Positions 10,831 through 21,839 of a stretch of DNA of 64,000 nt are shown here, piece by piece. The notes below the pieces were generated by a model. The model searched no databases and had not been told where the DNA came from. It saw only the letters and a program-made list of their open reading frames with translations. The stretch spans positions 19,208-83,207 of the forward strand of contig JALQPE010002934.1 in the NCBI GenBank assembly GCA_030407315.1, read 5' to 3'. Every line of letters starts with the position of its first letter. Position 1 is the first letter of the stretch. Source of the stretch: Asparagopsis taxiformis (taxonomy: Eukaryota; Rhodophyta; Florideophyceae; Bonnemaisoniales; Bonnemaisoniaceae). Both the position numbers and the translations under genes were made by a program.

Positions 10831-12357
10831 CTACTCCCCTTCATTCTCGATTTCATCATCGACGAATACCTTCACATATTCTGCATCTCCTCCGTCCTCT
10901 TCCATAGACCTGAAGCTCTCCTCCAGCACTGATTCCCCCCCATCGTCTACATTCAGTTCTTCATATCTATCACGCGATATAGTCAAAACCTCCTCATTCA
11001 TGAACCGACTACTCACCCGCTCCCCGGGAAGAAGCAGTTTCACTGCTTCATTGATTTCCCGGATTTGCGCTCCTTCCACCTCTGTTCCACTTTGAAATTT
11101 CAAAATCGTTCGGAACCCGTATGCAAGTATGTAGATGAATTGCAAGGAGTATTCTGAACGTCGCAGGAACATGTTCTTATCAGAACATTGCGTGTAGGCG
11201 ACTGCAAAGTTCAGTGCAACCTCTACTAAATTGATCCTCCTAGTCAAAAACCTCTTGTCCGGTTCTCCAATTATTTGAACTTCGTACTCGACTTTGAATA
11301 GCATTTCTTTTCGCACTGCAATGAAGTCGCGAAGAATCTTCATATTCTTGTCATCCATTGCTGCACGCTCCGCTGCATTCATTTTCCTCTGCGCCGAGTA
11401 CAGACTTGGAACTGACTCAATGTCCAGCCCACCGTCGTGCAAATGATGCTCCATTCGGACTGAACCTTGAAACCCACTGTATAGAACGAATCCAAGATCT
11501 CGGATGAACCGGTTTCGCACATGATCTCTGGACTTGTTCATAAACCCGGTCACTGCCGTGAGTGCCGATTTCGTCACAGTGATGCCTACCTCCTTTCTGT
11601 GCAACGGCCCATTGTCACCAACCTTTCTTCGCTTCTGCTTTCGAGCGGCCCCATCACTTCCCTCGGACGTCCCATGCATTCCATCCATGCGAGCAGAGTC
11701 CGTTCCGCGAATTGTCTCCTCAATGGTCCCGGTAGTCACATACCCCCGCGCCCTCCACCGTTCGATACCTTCCGACGTTCCATTGGAGCTGGAACGGTCT
11801 CCTCCCTCTCTGAAAGAATTGTTTTGACACGTATTCTTGATTAAAGAGGTCACAACTTGGCAGCGCAATTCAATGTGGTTCCGGCCGGCAAGCGTCCTAT
11901 TGAACACATCCTTTCGCTCATTGCTCTGCCTGGCGAACATCAGCGTATTGATTAGCTGGCATCCGTTGAAATGCCTATCCCTCTTATCCACCATTGCCTT
12001 CGTGTACGTTGGAACAACAGCACACAGCACAGCACACACCATTTCGAACGTGAACGATTTCTCCGCATCCTGCGCAATGCGGAGACGTTCCCTGTCCTTC
12101 TCGGAGGCGATCTTCTTCGGATGTCCTTGTCCCTGGCTCAGAAGCCCATCGACGATGCTCTTGACCTCCTGCATATCGGTGTTTAGCATGGAGACAGTCT
12201 TGGCGACATTTCCGAGAGTCTCGCGTAATTGAATGGTGCTCTTCTCGACGGCATCCATTTTATCACTCAGGGCTTTCAACTCTGCAGTGATGTTCGAAAA
12301 GCCCTCACGCGTTATTTCGGAAAATGCGGCGATGCTTACGGAGGTTTCGGGATTCAT
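10831..12357 (-). CDS. Coiled-coil transposon protein, copy 1 (intact)
   Basis: I place the start at ATG 12357 (MNPETSVSI), although the frame is open from 12414 with a GTG; this gives about 508 aa. Residues 15-75 form an amphipathic helix typical of a coiled coil (ITAELKALSDKMDAVEKS). A Ser/Arg-rich low-complexity centre is followed by a conserved block containing RNRFIRDLGF and a helical RINLVEVALNFAVAYTQ...YSLQFIYILAYG segment. The C-terminus is acidic. The last block resembles the second half of the protein at 13951-16234, so it represents a family of accessory proteins travelling with these transposons. The function is unknown; oligomerisation or DNA-end binding is plausible. It is the first gene inside the element terminus. 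Confidence 0.8.
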   Translation of the reverse strand: MNPETSVSIAAFSEITREGFSNITAELKALSDKMDAVEKSTIQLRETLGNVAKTVSMLNTDMQEVKSIVDGLLSQGQGHPKKIASEKDRERLRIAQDAEKSFTFEMVCAVLCAVVPTYTKAMVDKRDRHFNGCQLINTLMFARQSNERKDVFNRTLAGRNHIELRCQVVTSLIKNTCQNNSFREGGDRSSSNGTSEGIERWRARGYVTTGTIEETIRGTDSARMDGMHGTSEGSDGAARKQKRRKVGDNGPLHRKEVGITVTKSALTAVTGFMNKSRDHVRNRFIRDLGFVLYSGFQGSVRMEHHLHDGGLDIESVPSLYSAQRKMNAAERAAMDDKNMKILRDFIAVRKEMLFKVEYEVQIIGEPDKRFLTRRINLVEVALNFAVAYTQCSDKNMFLRRSEYSLQFIYILAYGFRTILKFQSGTEVEGAQIREINEAVKLLLPGERVSSRFMNEEVLTISRDRYEELNVDDGGESVLEESFRSMEEDGGDAEYVKVFVDDEIENEGE

Positions 12358-12414
12358 CTTGACTTGCAATTGGAGTTTGCTAAAAGGAGAATTGCTTTGA
12401 AGGAAGGATGTCAC

Positions 12415-12890
12415 GCTTAGTACAGCAGTGTTGTAGCAAATATCATTTCAGTGGATGCATCCATCCTGTTCTACTCTACATAATAATAATGCTTCCCAGT
12501 GCTCCGTAACGGTTATTTTTCATAATTTAGTGGTGGATGGTGCGTATTCTTTCCTTTGCCACCACCCACGTCCTGTGCATACCACACCTCGCTACCAGAC
12601 TGACGTCTCCTACTCGACACTTTCAATGCAAAGATAGATAGGTATAATTTGAAATGCTAAACTCAACATAATATAGCTACTGTGTACATTCTCTCCTTAC
12701 GGTGAGACAAACCAGATATGTTCTGTTCTCCCAATCTTTCTTTCTACGTCCTATTCAGCATCTAGCTTCCCCGCACCCAACTATCTGTAAAGCACCATCA
12801 CAATTACTATAGTCGTATACCACACACCATTCCAATATTTACCTTCACACCAACACTATGCTCCATATTTCCTCTAAGTCCACTCCACCA
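12415..12890. other. Upstream flank of coiled-coil gene, no gene seen
   Basis: This is AT-rich sequence conserved in the inverted copy (about 28870-29416). I see no open frame of interest. It separates the coiled-coil gene start from the subterminal palindrome array and presumably contains its promoter. Confidence 0.5.
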
Positions 12891-13245
12891 GACAGTGTTG
12901 TCAACCAATGCACGGTACTACCCGCAGACAATACAATTTGCTATCTACACTACTGTCTACAGATTTCCCCAGACAGTGCAGTAATACAATACAATGTATT
13001 GCCTCAGACAGTAAAATGTACTGTCTGCACATACTGTCTGGCGGCAACACTTCCGTACAGTAAAATTTACTGTTCTGGACAGTAAATTTTACTGTTTTTG
13101 GTACTGTCCAGATTTCGTGCCAGTTTACTGCTGCAGCAGTATTCTGAAATTTTCAGACAGTAAATTTTACTGTCTCCGCGCACTGTCTTGGCCAGACAGT
13201 AATTTTTACTGTCTCAGACAGTAAATTTACTGTCTTTTTTCATTC
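12891..13245. repeat. Subterminal ACAGTA/TACTGT palindrome array, copy 1
   Basis: Many short palindromes of the form ACAGTAAA(A)TTTACTGT, plus half-sites CAGACAGT and ACTGTCT, occur in about 350 bp next to the terminus. CACTA-type elements carry subterminal repeats that bind their transposase, so these are candidate transposase sites. The same array occurs at 28515-28870, and a diverged version at 59190-59634. Confidence 0.85.
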
Positions 13246-13259
13246 TCAACACCGTAGTG
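13246..13259. repeat. Terminal inverted repeat of giant element copy 1
   Basis: TCAACACCGTAGTG is the reverse complement of the terminus at 28501-28514 and identical to 59635-59648. The flank after it is TACGTTC. Since the opposite end is outside the window, a target-site duplication cannot be tested. Confidence 0.85.
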
Positions 13260-13540
13260 TACGTTCATTATGGGACAGCGTTTAGAGCATGGAATTAGGG
13301 TCACGAAAGATGTTTTCATTTCGACTACAAATAAAGCTACGTTCCAGAGTTGAAGTATTCATATAATGCAGCATGTCCAGCCACCATTAGTCCAGGTGAA
13401 ACCTATTCGGCAGTACTCGCCTGTCAAAAACCAATCGTTCACACTCCAGGTGCACTTCGTCCGAGCAGTGAACCTGACTGCTTGGATGCTGTTATGCGTG
13501 CAGATGCAAAATACACGACCAAGTTGAAATGGACGCCCGG

Positions 13541-13723
13541 TGGATGTCCAGCTCAGTTGCATTGCTGTCTAGCCCAGAAATTCTACAATTCAGGGCAGAA
13601 AAAATATTGCAAAAAACATCGATTTCAGCGGGTCGATTGTGCCGCACGGCACACCCCCATCTCAAAAACATGTTCACATGTGCATGTTTTTGAGAATAGC
13701 CCAAATTTTAATTCAAATCAGGA
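13541..13723 (+). repeat. Dispersed ~183-bp repeat with hairpin
   Basis: This stretch, from GATGTCCAGCTCAG to AATTCAAATCAGGA, recurs in the same orientation at 63129-63309 with roughly 90 percent identity. It contains a hairpin at 13661-13694 with arms CTCAAAAACATG and CATGTTTTTGAG. I do not recognise the family. It may be the remnant of an older element into which the others inserted, or a MITE-like repeat. Confidence 0.7.
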
Positions 13724-13950
13724 CGTCTTCCGGACATAGGGGTGCTCGCGGCCTAACTCGACAGCTGTAATTGTACCTCATTAAATACTGTTGATGACTG
13801 CCTACCGTATACAATCTGGACTGTTGGCGTATTCTCCGGTACTTGACCTGAACGTTCATCGCAGACCGTTGTGGGTACCAACACTATACAGCAATCTTTT
13901 TTGTATCTCGTGCAACCCGATTGTACCATCGCTTCGGGGAAAGCTTCATT

Positions 13951-16234
13951 ATGCCGCCGCGTATTGCGAAGAAAGCTCCAAAGCCTCCGGGCCTCCAGAA
14001 AACCCGGTCAGCAGCTGCTGTATCGAGTGCCCGACAATCCCGTGCGAAGAAGCGGTCTGGGCCTACCGGCAGCATTGAACCGCGGTCCGGTAGTCGCAAG
14101 ACGGACCGGCGCAGAACTGGGGATCCGCAGCGAGAAAGTGAGGAAGGAGGAACGGCGCGGAGAGAGATGGGGCTTGACCGAGGCAAGCGTGCTCGCAGGG
14201 ACAGTGAACATCATGATGATGACATGATAGTGGCTCAAAACATGTTGGAATTGCGGCAGAGTGCTATGGCAAAGGTAGTTCCTCCCGGGTTGGCAGATGC
14301 GGAGGTGCTGCAGACGGAGTCCCAGCCGGGGGTTCCGAGACACTGGAGGCTGTGACCCCCACTGCGCCAACTATGCCGAGTACATCAGCCCCAGCAGGTA
14401 ATGCAGTCAGGGACCCGAGGATAGCGGCAAGGGATGTTGTTTCTGAGCAACGTTCACAGGATGCCAACTATCATCGGCGGTCAGGTGGTACTGAGGGGAG
14501 AGAGCAGCCGGAGTGCGGGCCTCGTCACAACAGACTGTCATTGGTGCCAAATATGCGCGTAACGCCCCCGCGACGTCAGGCTATTGCCGATGGAGGACAT
14601 CATAATCCCGATAGCGTGCGAGATGGGGGGACGGTGAGGGCAGAGAGGTTGCATCCGCCGGAATCCATCGATTTAATGGCGAGTCGCATCAATGCGCAGA
14701 AGAAGAAGATCGCGGAGCTGGAAAAAAAGTGTTTAGCCAGGACATAGCAAACAAGGCGCTCACCACGGAGATAGTTGCGTTGGAGGCTAAGGTGAAGACT
14801 CTGCAGGCGGAAAATGCCAGCCTTACTGCAATTGCGAGAACAGGTAGAATCAGTGATCACGGTGGCGGTAAGTCGAAAATACAGAAAGCCATTCCTGTGA
14901 AATACCTTGGAGTTCTTAGGGCGGTTGAGGAAAACCTGACAAAGTGGTGCAAGAACGAGACTATGGAGCTGGACCCTATAGCGGAACAAACGCAGAGACG
15001 TTGGACTGGACGTACCATCGAGGTAGAGCCGGTAGAAGGGACACTTCGGAGCGAAAACGGTGTAGGATATATTGCTACCCCTCCGGGCTATATCATCAAG
15101 AATCTGCAGTGGTATACACCTTCGTACAGAGACGAGAGTGATCTGCTGAATGACTTGGTGCGACACGTACTGCGTCAAAGTCCGTGGTGTGATGTGTTTT
15201 CCGATGAGGAGCAGCGTGTGTGCTGTCAAGAGGCTGTGGCGGGGAGCAAGGAATTGAAAGTGAAGGTGACGCAGAAACTGTCCGACGTGATGAGTGCACG
15301 GAAGCGTAATGCGAGGGACAGATTGTTCGGTTCGCTGGGGTACACGAAATTAATGTCTAGATGCACGATGCTGACGACGCGAGCTGAGATGGACGAGCGA
15401 GAGGATCAAAAGCGCGAAGCGTCTGAGAAGCTTTTGAAACGGGAAAGCAACGGTGATTTGGATATGGGGAGGTGGCGAACGGCACCGTTCTCAGAGCTGC
15501 GATACAGCAAAGGCATGGTTCCTGACAGCTTCGAAATGGAAGTGAATGGTGATGCATGGTTTAACAACCGAGTAGCTGTGAATGTGCTGGACATCTTCAG
15601 GGGTTATTCGATACGACCAGAACAAGTAATGGACATAGAGACGAGCATACTAACGCTGGCGCGCCTGGATGCTTGGCTAGTGACTACTGTGGAGTGTTTG
15701 GATGAACCGAAGGGGAAAGGAGGTGCACGGCAGAAGGAGTTTACAAGGCGGTACAGTCAATATGTGGGGGTAGCTTTTCAGCAATTAGTTGGTATGGTGG
15801 TGTACTGCATGTCTTGTCTCCAAGGCTCGCAAGCAAGGGAAGAAACGGACGTTGTCGAGAGCGAACAGCGGACTAGTGCACAGTCACGGCATGTGTTTGC
15901 AAGCCGTACTGTGACGAGAGAGGCTGTTGAAGTGTGGCAAAGCGGAGAGGGGTCTGGAATTGTTCATGTCGTTGATGATGTAAACCGCTGCTCATCACTT
16001 GTTCTAGTGTCCGAGGATTGGATTCAATCGCATATTACGTCAAACCTCGGTGCTGTAATGGATTGTGTGATTGCGCAAGGACTAATTGGCGCAGAACTTT
16101 TCGTCGTTGACCCATATGCTGGACACCTGAGTGCAAACCTGAATGTCGAAATCAATGCCCCACAGTATGGGGGCATGGAGCGGCGCCATGCAGCCACTGC
16201 TGATAACGGTTTTGGCGTAATGGAGGATGGTTGA
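13951..16234 (+). pseudogene. Coiled-coil transposon protein, divergent relative (frameshifted)
   Basis: The gene starts at ATG 13951 (MPPRIAKKAPKPP), with a basic Lys/Arg-rich N-terminus. It runs through two frame changes, near 14350 and at an A-run near 14725, to the stop at 16234. The coiled coil reads continuously across the second break (KKKIAELEKKC before it, EIVALEAKVKTLQAENASL after it), which shows that the two frames are one gene. The downstream part shares the layout RDRLFGSLGY and a helical YSQYVGVAFQQLVGMVVYCM block with the coiled-coil proteins at 10831 and 29417. It is convergent with the transposase gene at 16312, with 77 bp between the stops. The function is unknown. Confidence 0.65.
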
Positions 16235-16311
16235 AATTAGTGCAGTAAATGTGACGTTGACTAGAAGGCTTATCATGTAGTACATTATCAATAGAGTGCT
16301 GCGATTTAGAT

Positions 16312-19300
16312 TTATTCTTCTTCATTATCATCTGTGAACTGGTAATCAGTGTTGGTGTAGAAGCGGTTGAGATAGAAACGGTGGTCCGACCAGTGCATTT
16401 GTTTCGTAAATGGCTTGACTGGAAAGTTACTTCGTACGATGTGCACGGTGCCAGATATAGTAGATGCAGGAATGAGGTCAAACCAAGGACCACCTGCACT
16501 GTGGGATGCAGTGTCATTGCTGTCAACGGATCCGTTGTCCGGGTCCCATGTGGACCACTTTAAACAAATGCACCCAAGTGATTTTTCCACAGCGGTTTTT
16601 GGGGCAAAGCAGCTCATATACTGAACGAAAGCGAGTTCTACAGGTTGAAACAGGTTTGGAGACTGCAGGCGTACCAGTGCCAGGACGCGCCCTACCCATA
16701 TGGTTCTGTATTCATCGGCAGTTCCGGAGATGACGACAAAGGAGTACTGCGATCTCTTTGCGGGGCCGAATGATGAAGTTGCAAAGACGCGCTGCTGCTT
16801 GTGCCTCGACACGTTTGTGGGGCGAAGCATGTCACTGTGCGGGTCAAAGTCGTCGGCATCTGGGACGTACCCTCCCATGACGTAGGCGGTCTTTACCACG
16901 GTGACGGAAATGTCCATGTCATGTATTGGAGGGCCTTCTGCCGTGGCGCGCAGTCTAGCGAGGGTGAGGAACGCTTGTGCAGCTGTGTCACCGAGTTGCT
17001 GGAATAGCGTTATGGTGCCAGACGGGAACGAGGAGTTGTGCAGAGGCAAAAGAGTGGCAGGATCGGGCTGTCCGTCGATATCTGCAACGAGGAGGGTTGC
17101 ATCGGGCAGCAGGGAGGCAAAGTCGTGCAGTGCAACGGTGAATCCGTCGCGAACGAGTACTGCACCGTCTGTGGGCGATATCATGCGTGTGTTTCCCAAT
17201 GTGTTCGACGGTTTGTGACCAGTTGGAGTGGCCAAGGAGAATTCCATGTGGCGAATAGTCTCTTCCATGGCTGTGGAGCGCCTTCGAGAGGTTTTCCTAT
17301 AACTCTGTTTGAACAGAAGATGCGAGTGTTCGTAGGGGCCTGCATCAATGTGTTCCAGGGCGCCATATCTCTGCAAGTCACCGGGAAGATGGTCAAGAAG
17401 ATGGAACTTGAAAGTTTTGAGACCTGTGGTGTGGAATGGGCCGAGGGTGGAGAGCATTGATTGTTTGAAATAGGAAATGGATTTCTGGAGGCTTTCGAGT
17501 TCGGCGGCAGTCCAGTGCTTGATGCGACCGCGTTTCATGACCCATGCGACGAGGTCAGAATATTGCGTGCAGATGGAAGTGAGGGGGGCTGTCTCTACTT
17601 CGTCACAGCATGTGTCAATGAATGTTGCGATGAAAGGGAACACCATGTCGACATGGTGATAGTCTTCGGCTGCGAGCATGCCGTCCTCTGTGAAGAGGCC
17701 GTTCAAATTGGTGCCCTTCTCACCCTTGGAGAAGTCGACATGAAGACCGGTGATGTAGTAGTCGCGTTCGATAGCGGACAGAATGCTGTTTGAGCCGGCG
17801 AGGATGGATTTTTTCACCTTCTTGAAGGTGCGAGGTGTCCCGGAATGGGAGGCAGTGGTGGTGGTGAGGTCTGGGGAGCTGAGGCGGTGGACAATGCACT
17901 GTTTGATGAGCTTTGAGATGCCGAGGTGGAGATTGTGCAGAGGCTCGAAGAAGAAAATGTTGTAGGGGTCTAGGGGACTGTTGGTGGGTAAAAGAGCGGT
18001 CGATTCGAGGACAGAGTGTTGTTCGAGGAGGGAGAGAGCTTCGAGCGGAGCTGTTGTATGCTCCTGAGCGCTCTCTTGGCGTGCAGAGCGTGTATCATCG
18101 AGGGAGCGGGGCTGGTATGGCGCGGTGGATTCAAGTTGAGTGGCGGGGATGTAGCAGCGGTGGCAGGGATGTGTGGTGGTAGTGCTGTTGCGAGTGCATG
18201 ACAGCTCTTTGACCTCTGGAAAGTCGCAGCAATAATTGGCTAGGATGGGAAAGCATTGGCGGGTGTGGTACGATAGTTCGGTGACGAAGTAGCTGGTACG
18301 AGCTAGTGGACACGCTGTCCTTACGAAACGAAACGAACAGTCCACCCGCTGGTGTTTTGACTGTATGTTAGGTAGAACGGTAGAGATAGGTTAGCGAGTA
18401 GACACGAGCGTCACGACGCAACAATCCACGCGAGGATTACGTTAGCAAACGAGGTGGTACGTCACCGGAGGCGCTCTCAACCAAGCCCGGAGGCACTACA
18501 CGCAATCAGCCTTACGTGCGGCGATGGGTAGGGAGTACGCAGCTCGACGGAGACGAAGCCTCGCTAGGCAAAACGTAAACGTAAAACGTAGAAGTCAGTC
18601 GTAGACTAGAGCCGTTGCTCGTTCGATGTATTGTCCCCTTTCCCTCCCGGCACGATGCCAATACCTATATGGCCACGATGGCATCGCTTTACAGTGTAAA
18701 CACTGCTCGTAACGTCCCCGAATGGGAAAGGACCTTGTGGGTCACACGTAGGGACCCGTTGGTCCGTTGGCCGTTGCCAGTACGTTCGTTGCACACGTGT
18801 GCCGGTTGCGCGCGCGCATGCGCCAGCAATGTTCGTGCATTGCTGTCGCCGGTCGTGTCCGCCGAAATTCGAATTCCGCGGAAAACGTAAATATTTGCAA
18901 TTTCGGAATTGCCACGTATACTACAGCGGGCAGTTGCAGTGGAGTCTGTGCAGGGGAACCCGGAAGAGAACGCGGTGGATAGGGGCGAAAACACTTTTTC
19001 GAGTGCTTTATGAAGAATATCAATTTTGCGAGCGCGACTAGCAGAACCAGAGGTTGTCGGCATTTCATCACCGAACAAGGCGTTGGACGAAGGGTTAACA
19101 ATGTACGGAAGATACCCGACGATGGTGAGGCCGGTACGGATGCAGTGGCGACGGAGGGGGGCGGGGAAGTTGAGCAGTGTGACGTGTATGGGGTATGCGA
19201 CGATTGCGGAGCTCTTGAGGCTTGTGCTGCTCTTGTCGGAGTAGACTTGGAGGAGTCCGGCAAAGGAGGAAGGGATGGGATCAGTTTCCTCTGCCCATAC

Positions 19301-20077
19301 GACCTGTGGATCTTCCGAGAGCTGCACGCGCTGTCTAGTAACCTGGTGCAGCGTTTTCGCGAATTCTGTGTGTAGGGGATGAGAAAATATTGCGGTGCCG
19401 TCTGGGGCGGTCTGTGGGGAGGGGTGGAACAGAGTATTTTGGTCGTTAGCCAGTGCTAACTGCCTGCGGAGCATGTCGACTGGGTCGCGGAGGTACAGCT
19501 GTGCCGAGTACTTACCAGTTTTGTCTGGAATGATGTGGCTCTTGTAACCTTCGGTGCGGAAATGTGTTTCGACCATGGAAGCGGTAACGTGGCGACATTC
19601 TTCTACGGTGCGAACGGCGCTGTTGAACTTTTCTAGGGAGAATGAGGGGTCTTGTAGGATGGTGATGACTTCGCTCACGCGGCCAGCGCCGGCCTTGTAC
19701 TCGAGGGTTGTGAGACTGGCGGCGAGGGATTGCACGAGGAGGTCTGCGCGGGAGGGTGTTGAGGTTGATGGCAGTGGAGCGTCACAGGGTGAGTCGCTGG
19801 AGGAAGCACGACCAGATTCTGGGTCTGGGGAGCTGTGTTGCGGGGAATCATGGTCGCCGTTTCGAGCAGGCTCATGGGTGACGGCAGAGACACGAGCGTT
19901 GTTGAAATGTTGGGGAGAGGGGTTGAAACGGTAGCGAAACGTTCGCTCATGCAGCGCGAGCGCATAAGCATCTACGCAGTAGTAGAAGCATCCTTCATAC
20001 TTGCATTCCATGTCGAGTTTTGACGCAAAGGGGAGGATTGCGAGCTGAACAGGGGAGACTGTGCCGTCCAGATGCAA
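16312..20077 (-). pseudogene. Tnp2/Plavaka/KDZ-like DDE transposase (interrupted)
   Basis: Two long frames on the minus strand appear to be one gene. The upstream part (20077-about 18900) has a Cys/His cluster (CKYEGC...HERTF). It then has a block around LLQVYSDKSSTSLKSS and TLLNFPAPLRR that resembles the region of the first catalytic Asp in this transposase superfamily. The downstream part (18345-16312) has HPCHRC, PLHNLHLGISKL, and HLLDHLPGDLQRYGALEHIDAG followed by PYEHSH and K..Y. This matches the second metal-binding region and the catalytic Glu region. Between them (about 18346-18900) is a GC-rich segment that breaks the frame, either an intron or an insertion; I could not define clean splice sites or target duplications. 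No ATG is evident at the 5' end. Confidence 0.65.
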
Positions 20078-20610
20078 CCAATTTATTTTTGTGATGCTTT
20101 CGAGACTTGGAATGTAACGTGTTCGTTCGTAGTTTTGTGGGTAGTAGTTTTGTGCTCACTCCAGCTGACATCCCAACGGTGGAATTTAACCGAGAGTTCA
20201 ATCATTTCCAACTGTTACATCACATTGCGTGCTGGCAACGTGTGCATGGAAGGACGAACGACCGCCCTGGGAGATGAATTTTCAATTAATTCATTTGTAA
20301 TAATAAACTTTTTTATTTCCAAACTTCGTGGAATCGAATGTGCTTTACAGCGGATATGCCACGGATCATGTAGGGAAAGCAAATGGATTCTCATATATAT
20401 GATTATATGTTTATATTCGTTGTTCTCGATCCGGATCTCATTGTTCGGGGAATCAGAGACCATGGCTTGGGCCATACTCAATCTCACTGCCGGCGATGAT
20501 TTCGAGTATTCACAGCAAGACTTAAGCGGACGCAGAAAGCTGTCCGGTCGACGCCGCAGGCTCCACTCCGCCCTCATCACCGACTGATATTCTTTTTCCG
20601 CCTTTGCTTT
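20078..20610. other. Intergenic, no supported gene
   Basis: This is the upstream flank of the transposase pseudogene. Short frames exist on both strands, but none shows a recognisable motif or a counterpart elsewhere in the window. Confidence 0.4.
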
Positions 20611-20648
20611 GTACGTGCGCGAATCTTGATCAAGATTCGCGCATGTAC
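20611..20648. repeat. 38-bp near-perfect palindrome
   Basis: GTACGTGCGCGAATCTTGAT is followed by its reverse complement with one mismatched pair, centred on GATC. It lies just outside the transposase gene and could be an end-associated site of that element, or a cruciform-forming sequence. Confidence 0.7.
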
Positions 20649-20684
20649 CTTCGTTCCATCCTTTACCCTCGAGGGTATGCGTTG

Positions 20685-21110
20685 AGGGAAGCGTGGGTTT
20701 TGAGTCTGACTATTTCCGTTGATGCGATATTTTTCATTGCAAGCCTGTTGACTCATGGTGTGTATTGAGCGGAGGGTGGAAGAGAGGTACGTGAAGTTTT
20801 GAAAGTATGCTGCGAGGGAAGGTTGGTTTTGAGTCTGACTGTTGTGGTTGATTCCGATGTTGTGTAGATGATGCAGGAATGTTGATAACGGAAGGTAAGT
20901 TTCATTGAGCGCCAGGATGTGTTTTGCGAAGATATGGACTGCTGACTTTGATTATTCATTGCAAGGTTTTTGGATCATGGTTTGTACTGTGTGTAGGATG
21001 GATGAGAGGTAAGTAAGGGAGTTTCTAGGATATCTGTCGTGGTAAGCGTCGCTTTTGAATCTGACTGTTGGGGTTGATGTTTTGTATGTGATGCAGGAGT
21101 GGTGAAGCAG
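20685..21110 (+). repeat. Degenerate ~220-bp tandem repeat with intron-like segments
   Basis: Two full diverged units, starting with CATTGCAAG at about 20736 and 20956, and part of a third share TTTTGARTCTGACT, GAGAGGTA and GATGCAGGA blocks in the same order. Within each unit the segment from GAG/GTACGT (or GTAAGT) to GATGCAG/GA is about 85 bp and looks like a small GT-AG intron. No protein could be assigned. Confidence 0.5.
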
Positions 21111-21460
21111 GAACGGCAGGACTCAAGGAGAGTGAAGAAGGGATCTAGGAAGATGGGGAATGAAGCTGTGAGGCGTTTCTGGTATGTGTATATTTTCGGG
21201 CATACGATAGAAGTGAGAGTGGGTTTCAAGTGGTGTAAGATTTTGCTGACCATGTTCGTGTTTGATGTCTTGATGATTTAATGGGCTGGGGTGGTGTCGA
21301 GAAAAGCGGGGATGGAATTGGGAAGGAGCGGATTTTTTGTAATCAAGGTCGTGAGGGTTCTTGAAGTATGTGCGAATGGTGGTGCATGGCTTTCGGATGG
21401 TAGGGAGAACGCGATAGTGAGGGAGATGGGTGATCGACGATATGCTGACAGGTATTTTGT

Positions 21461-21580
21461 ATTCTGGCTGGATACGTATTTCATATTCTGGCTGGATACA
21501 TATTCCGTATTCTGACTGGATACGTATTTCCTATTCTAACCGGGTATTTATTTCCTATTCTGACCAGATATATATTTCCT
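21461..21580 (+). repeat. 24-bp tandem repeat, 5 units
   Basis: Five consecutive diverged units of a 24-bp sequence beginning ATTCTGGCTGGATACGTATT. In one forward frame the unit is open and would give an 8-residue repeat (YSGWIRIS-like). The period, a multiple of three, is suggestive, but no gene around it is evident. Confidence 0.8.
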
Positions 21581-21710
21581 ATTCTAGAGAGACGTATTGT
21601 ATACGAGCAGTTTCGTAAATGAGAGAATAAAACACGGCCCGATATGGGCCCTGAATTTACCATCCGCTGTAATTTCTTCCCTCCCGGTTTTCGCTGATAT
21701 ATTGTATACT

Positions 21711-21839
21711 GGATGTCGGGTCCTAGGATCCCGCTGTATGTACTAGAGAAAGTGGATGTCGGGTCCTAGGATCCCGCCATATGTACTAGAGAAAGTGGAT
21801 GTCGGGCCCTAGTATTCCGCCATATATACTAGAGAAAGT
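21711..21839 (+). repeat. 43-bp tandem repeat, 3 units
   Basis: Three units starting at 21711, 21754 and 21797 read GGATGTCGGGTCCTAGGATC followed by a conserved GTACTAGAGAAAGT tail. The third unit has several substitutions. A fourth start leads directly into the hairpin at 21840. Confidence 0.85.

Larger units (their letters stand above)
1..13259 (-). mobile_element. Giant CACTA-like transposon, copy 1 (partial)
   Basis: This is the portion of the element inside the window; its distal end lies before base 1. The visible end at 13246-13259 carries the 14-bp terminal repeat whose inward reading is CACTACGGTGTTGA, preceded by ACAGTA/TACTGT palindromes. From the end inward it encodes a coiled-coil protein, a 467-aa protein, a ParB-methyltransferase-SET fusion, palindrome cluster B, a ParB-oxygenase fusion and palindrome cluster A. 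The same order and high similarity recur in reverse orientation at 28501-48324. Assignment to the CACTA superfamily rests on the CACTA terminus and on the Tnp2/Plavaka-like transposase in copy 2. Copy 1's own transposase region is not in the window. Confidence 0.8.
13951..20077. mobile_element. Smaller related DNA transposon (coiled-coil gene + transposase)
   Basis: Two convergent genes, a coiled-coil accessory protein and a DDE-type transposase of the Tnp2/Plavaka/KDZ-like kind, form a two-gene unit. The giant element also encodes both classes, but near its opposite ends. I could not find terminal inverted repeats, so the boundaries given are only the gene limits. The true element probably extends some hundred bases on each side. 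Confidence 0.55.

Noticed and set aside
12891..13245. Telomere- or centromere-like satellite
   Set aside because: The array is limited to about 350 bp and tied to transposon ends in three places, so subterminal transposon repeats explain it better.
18346..18900. A defined intron in the 16.3-20.1 kb transposase
   Set aside because: GT and AG candidates exist, but none that I tested joins the two frames in phase, so I left it as an undefined interruption.
20072..20587. 171-codon plus-strand frame upstream of the small-element transposase
   Set aside because: It is Cys/Ile-rich with no recognisable motif, is absent from other copies, and overlaps the transposase 5' flank.
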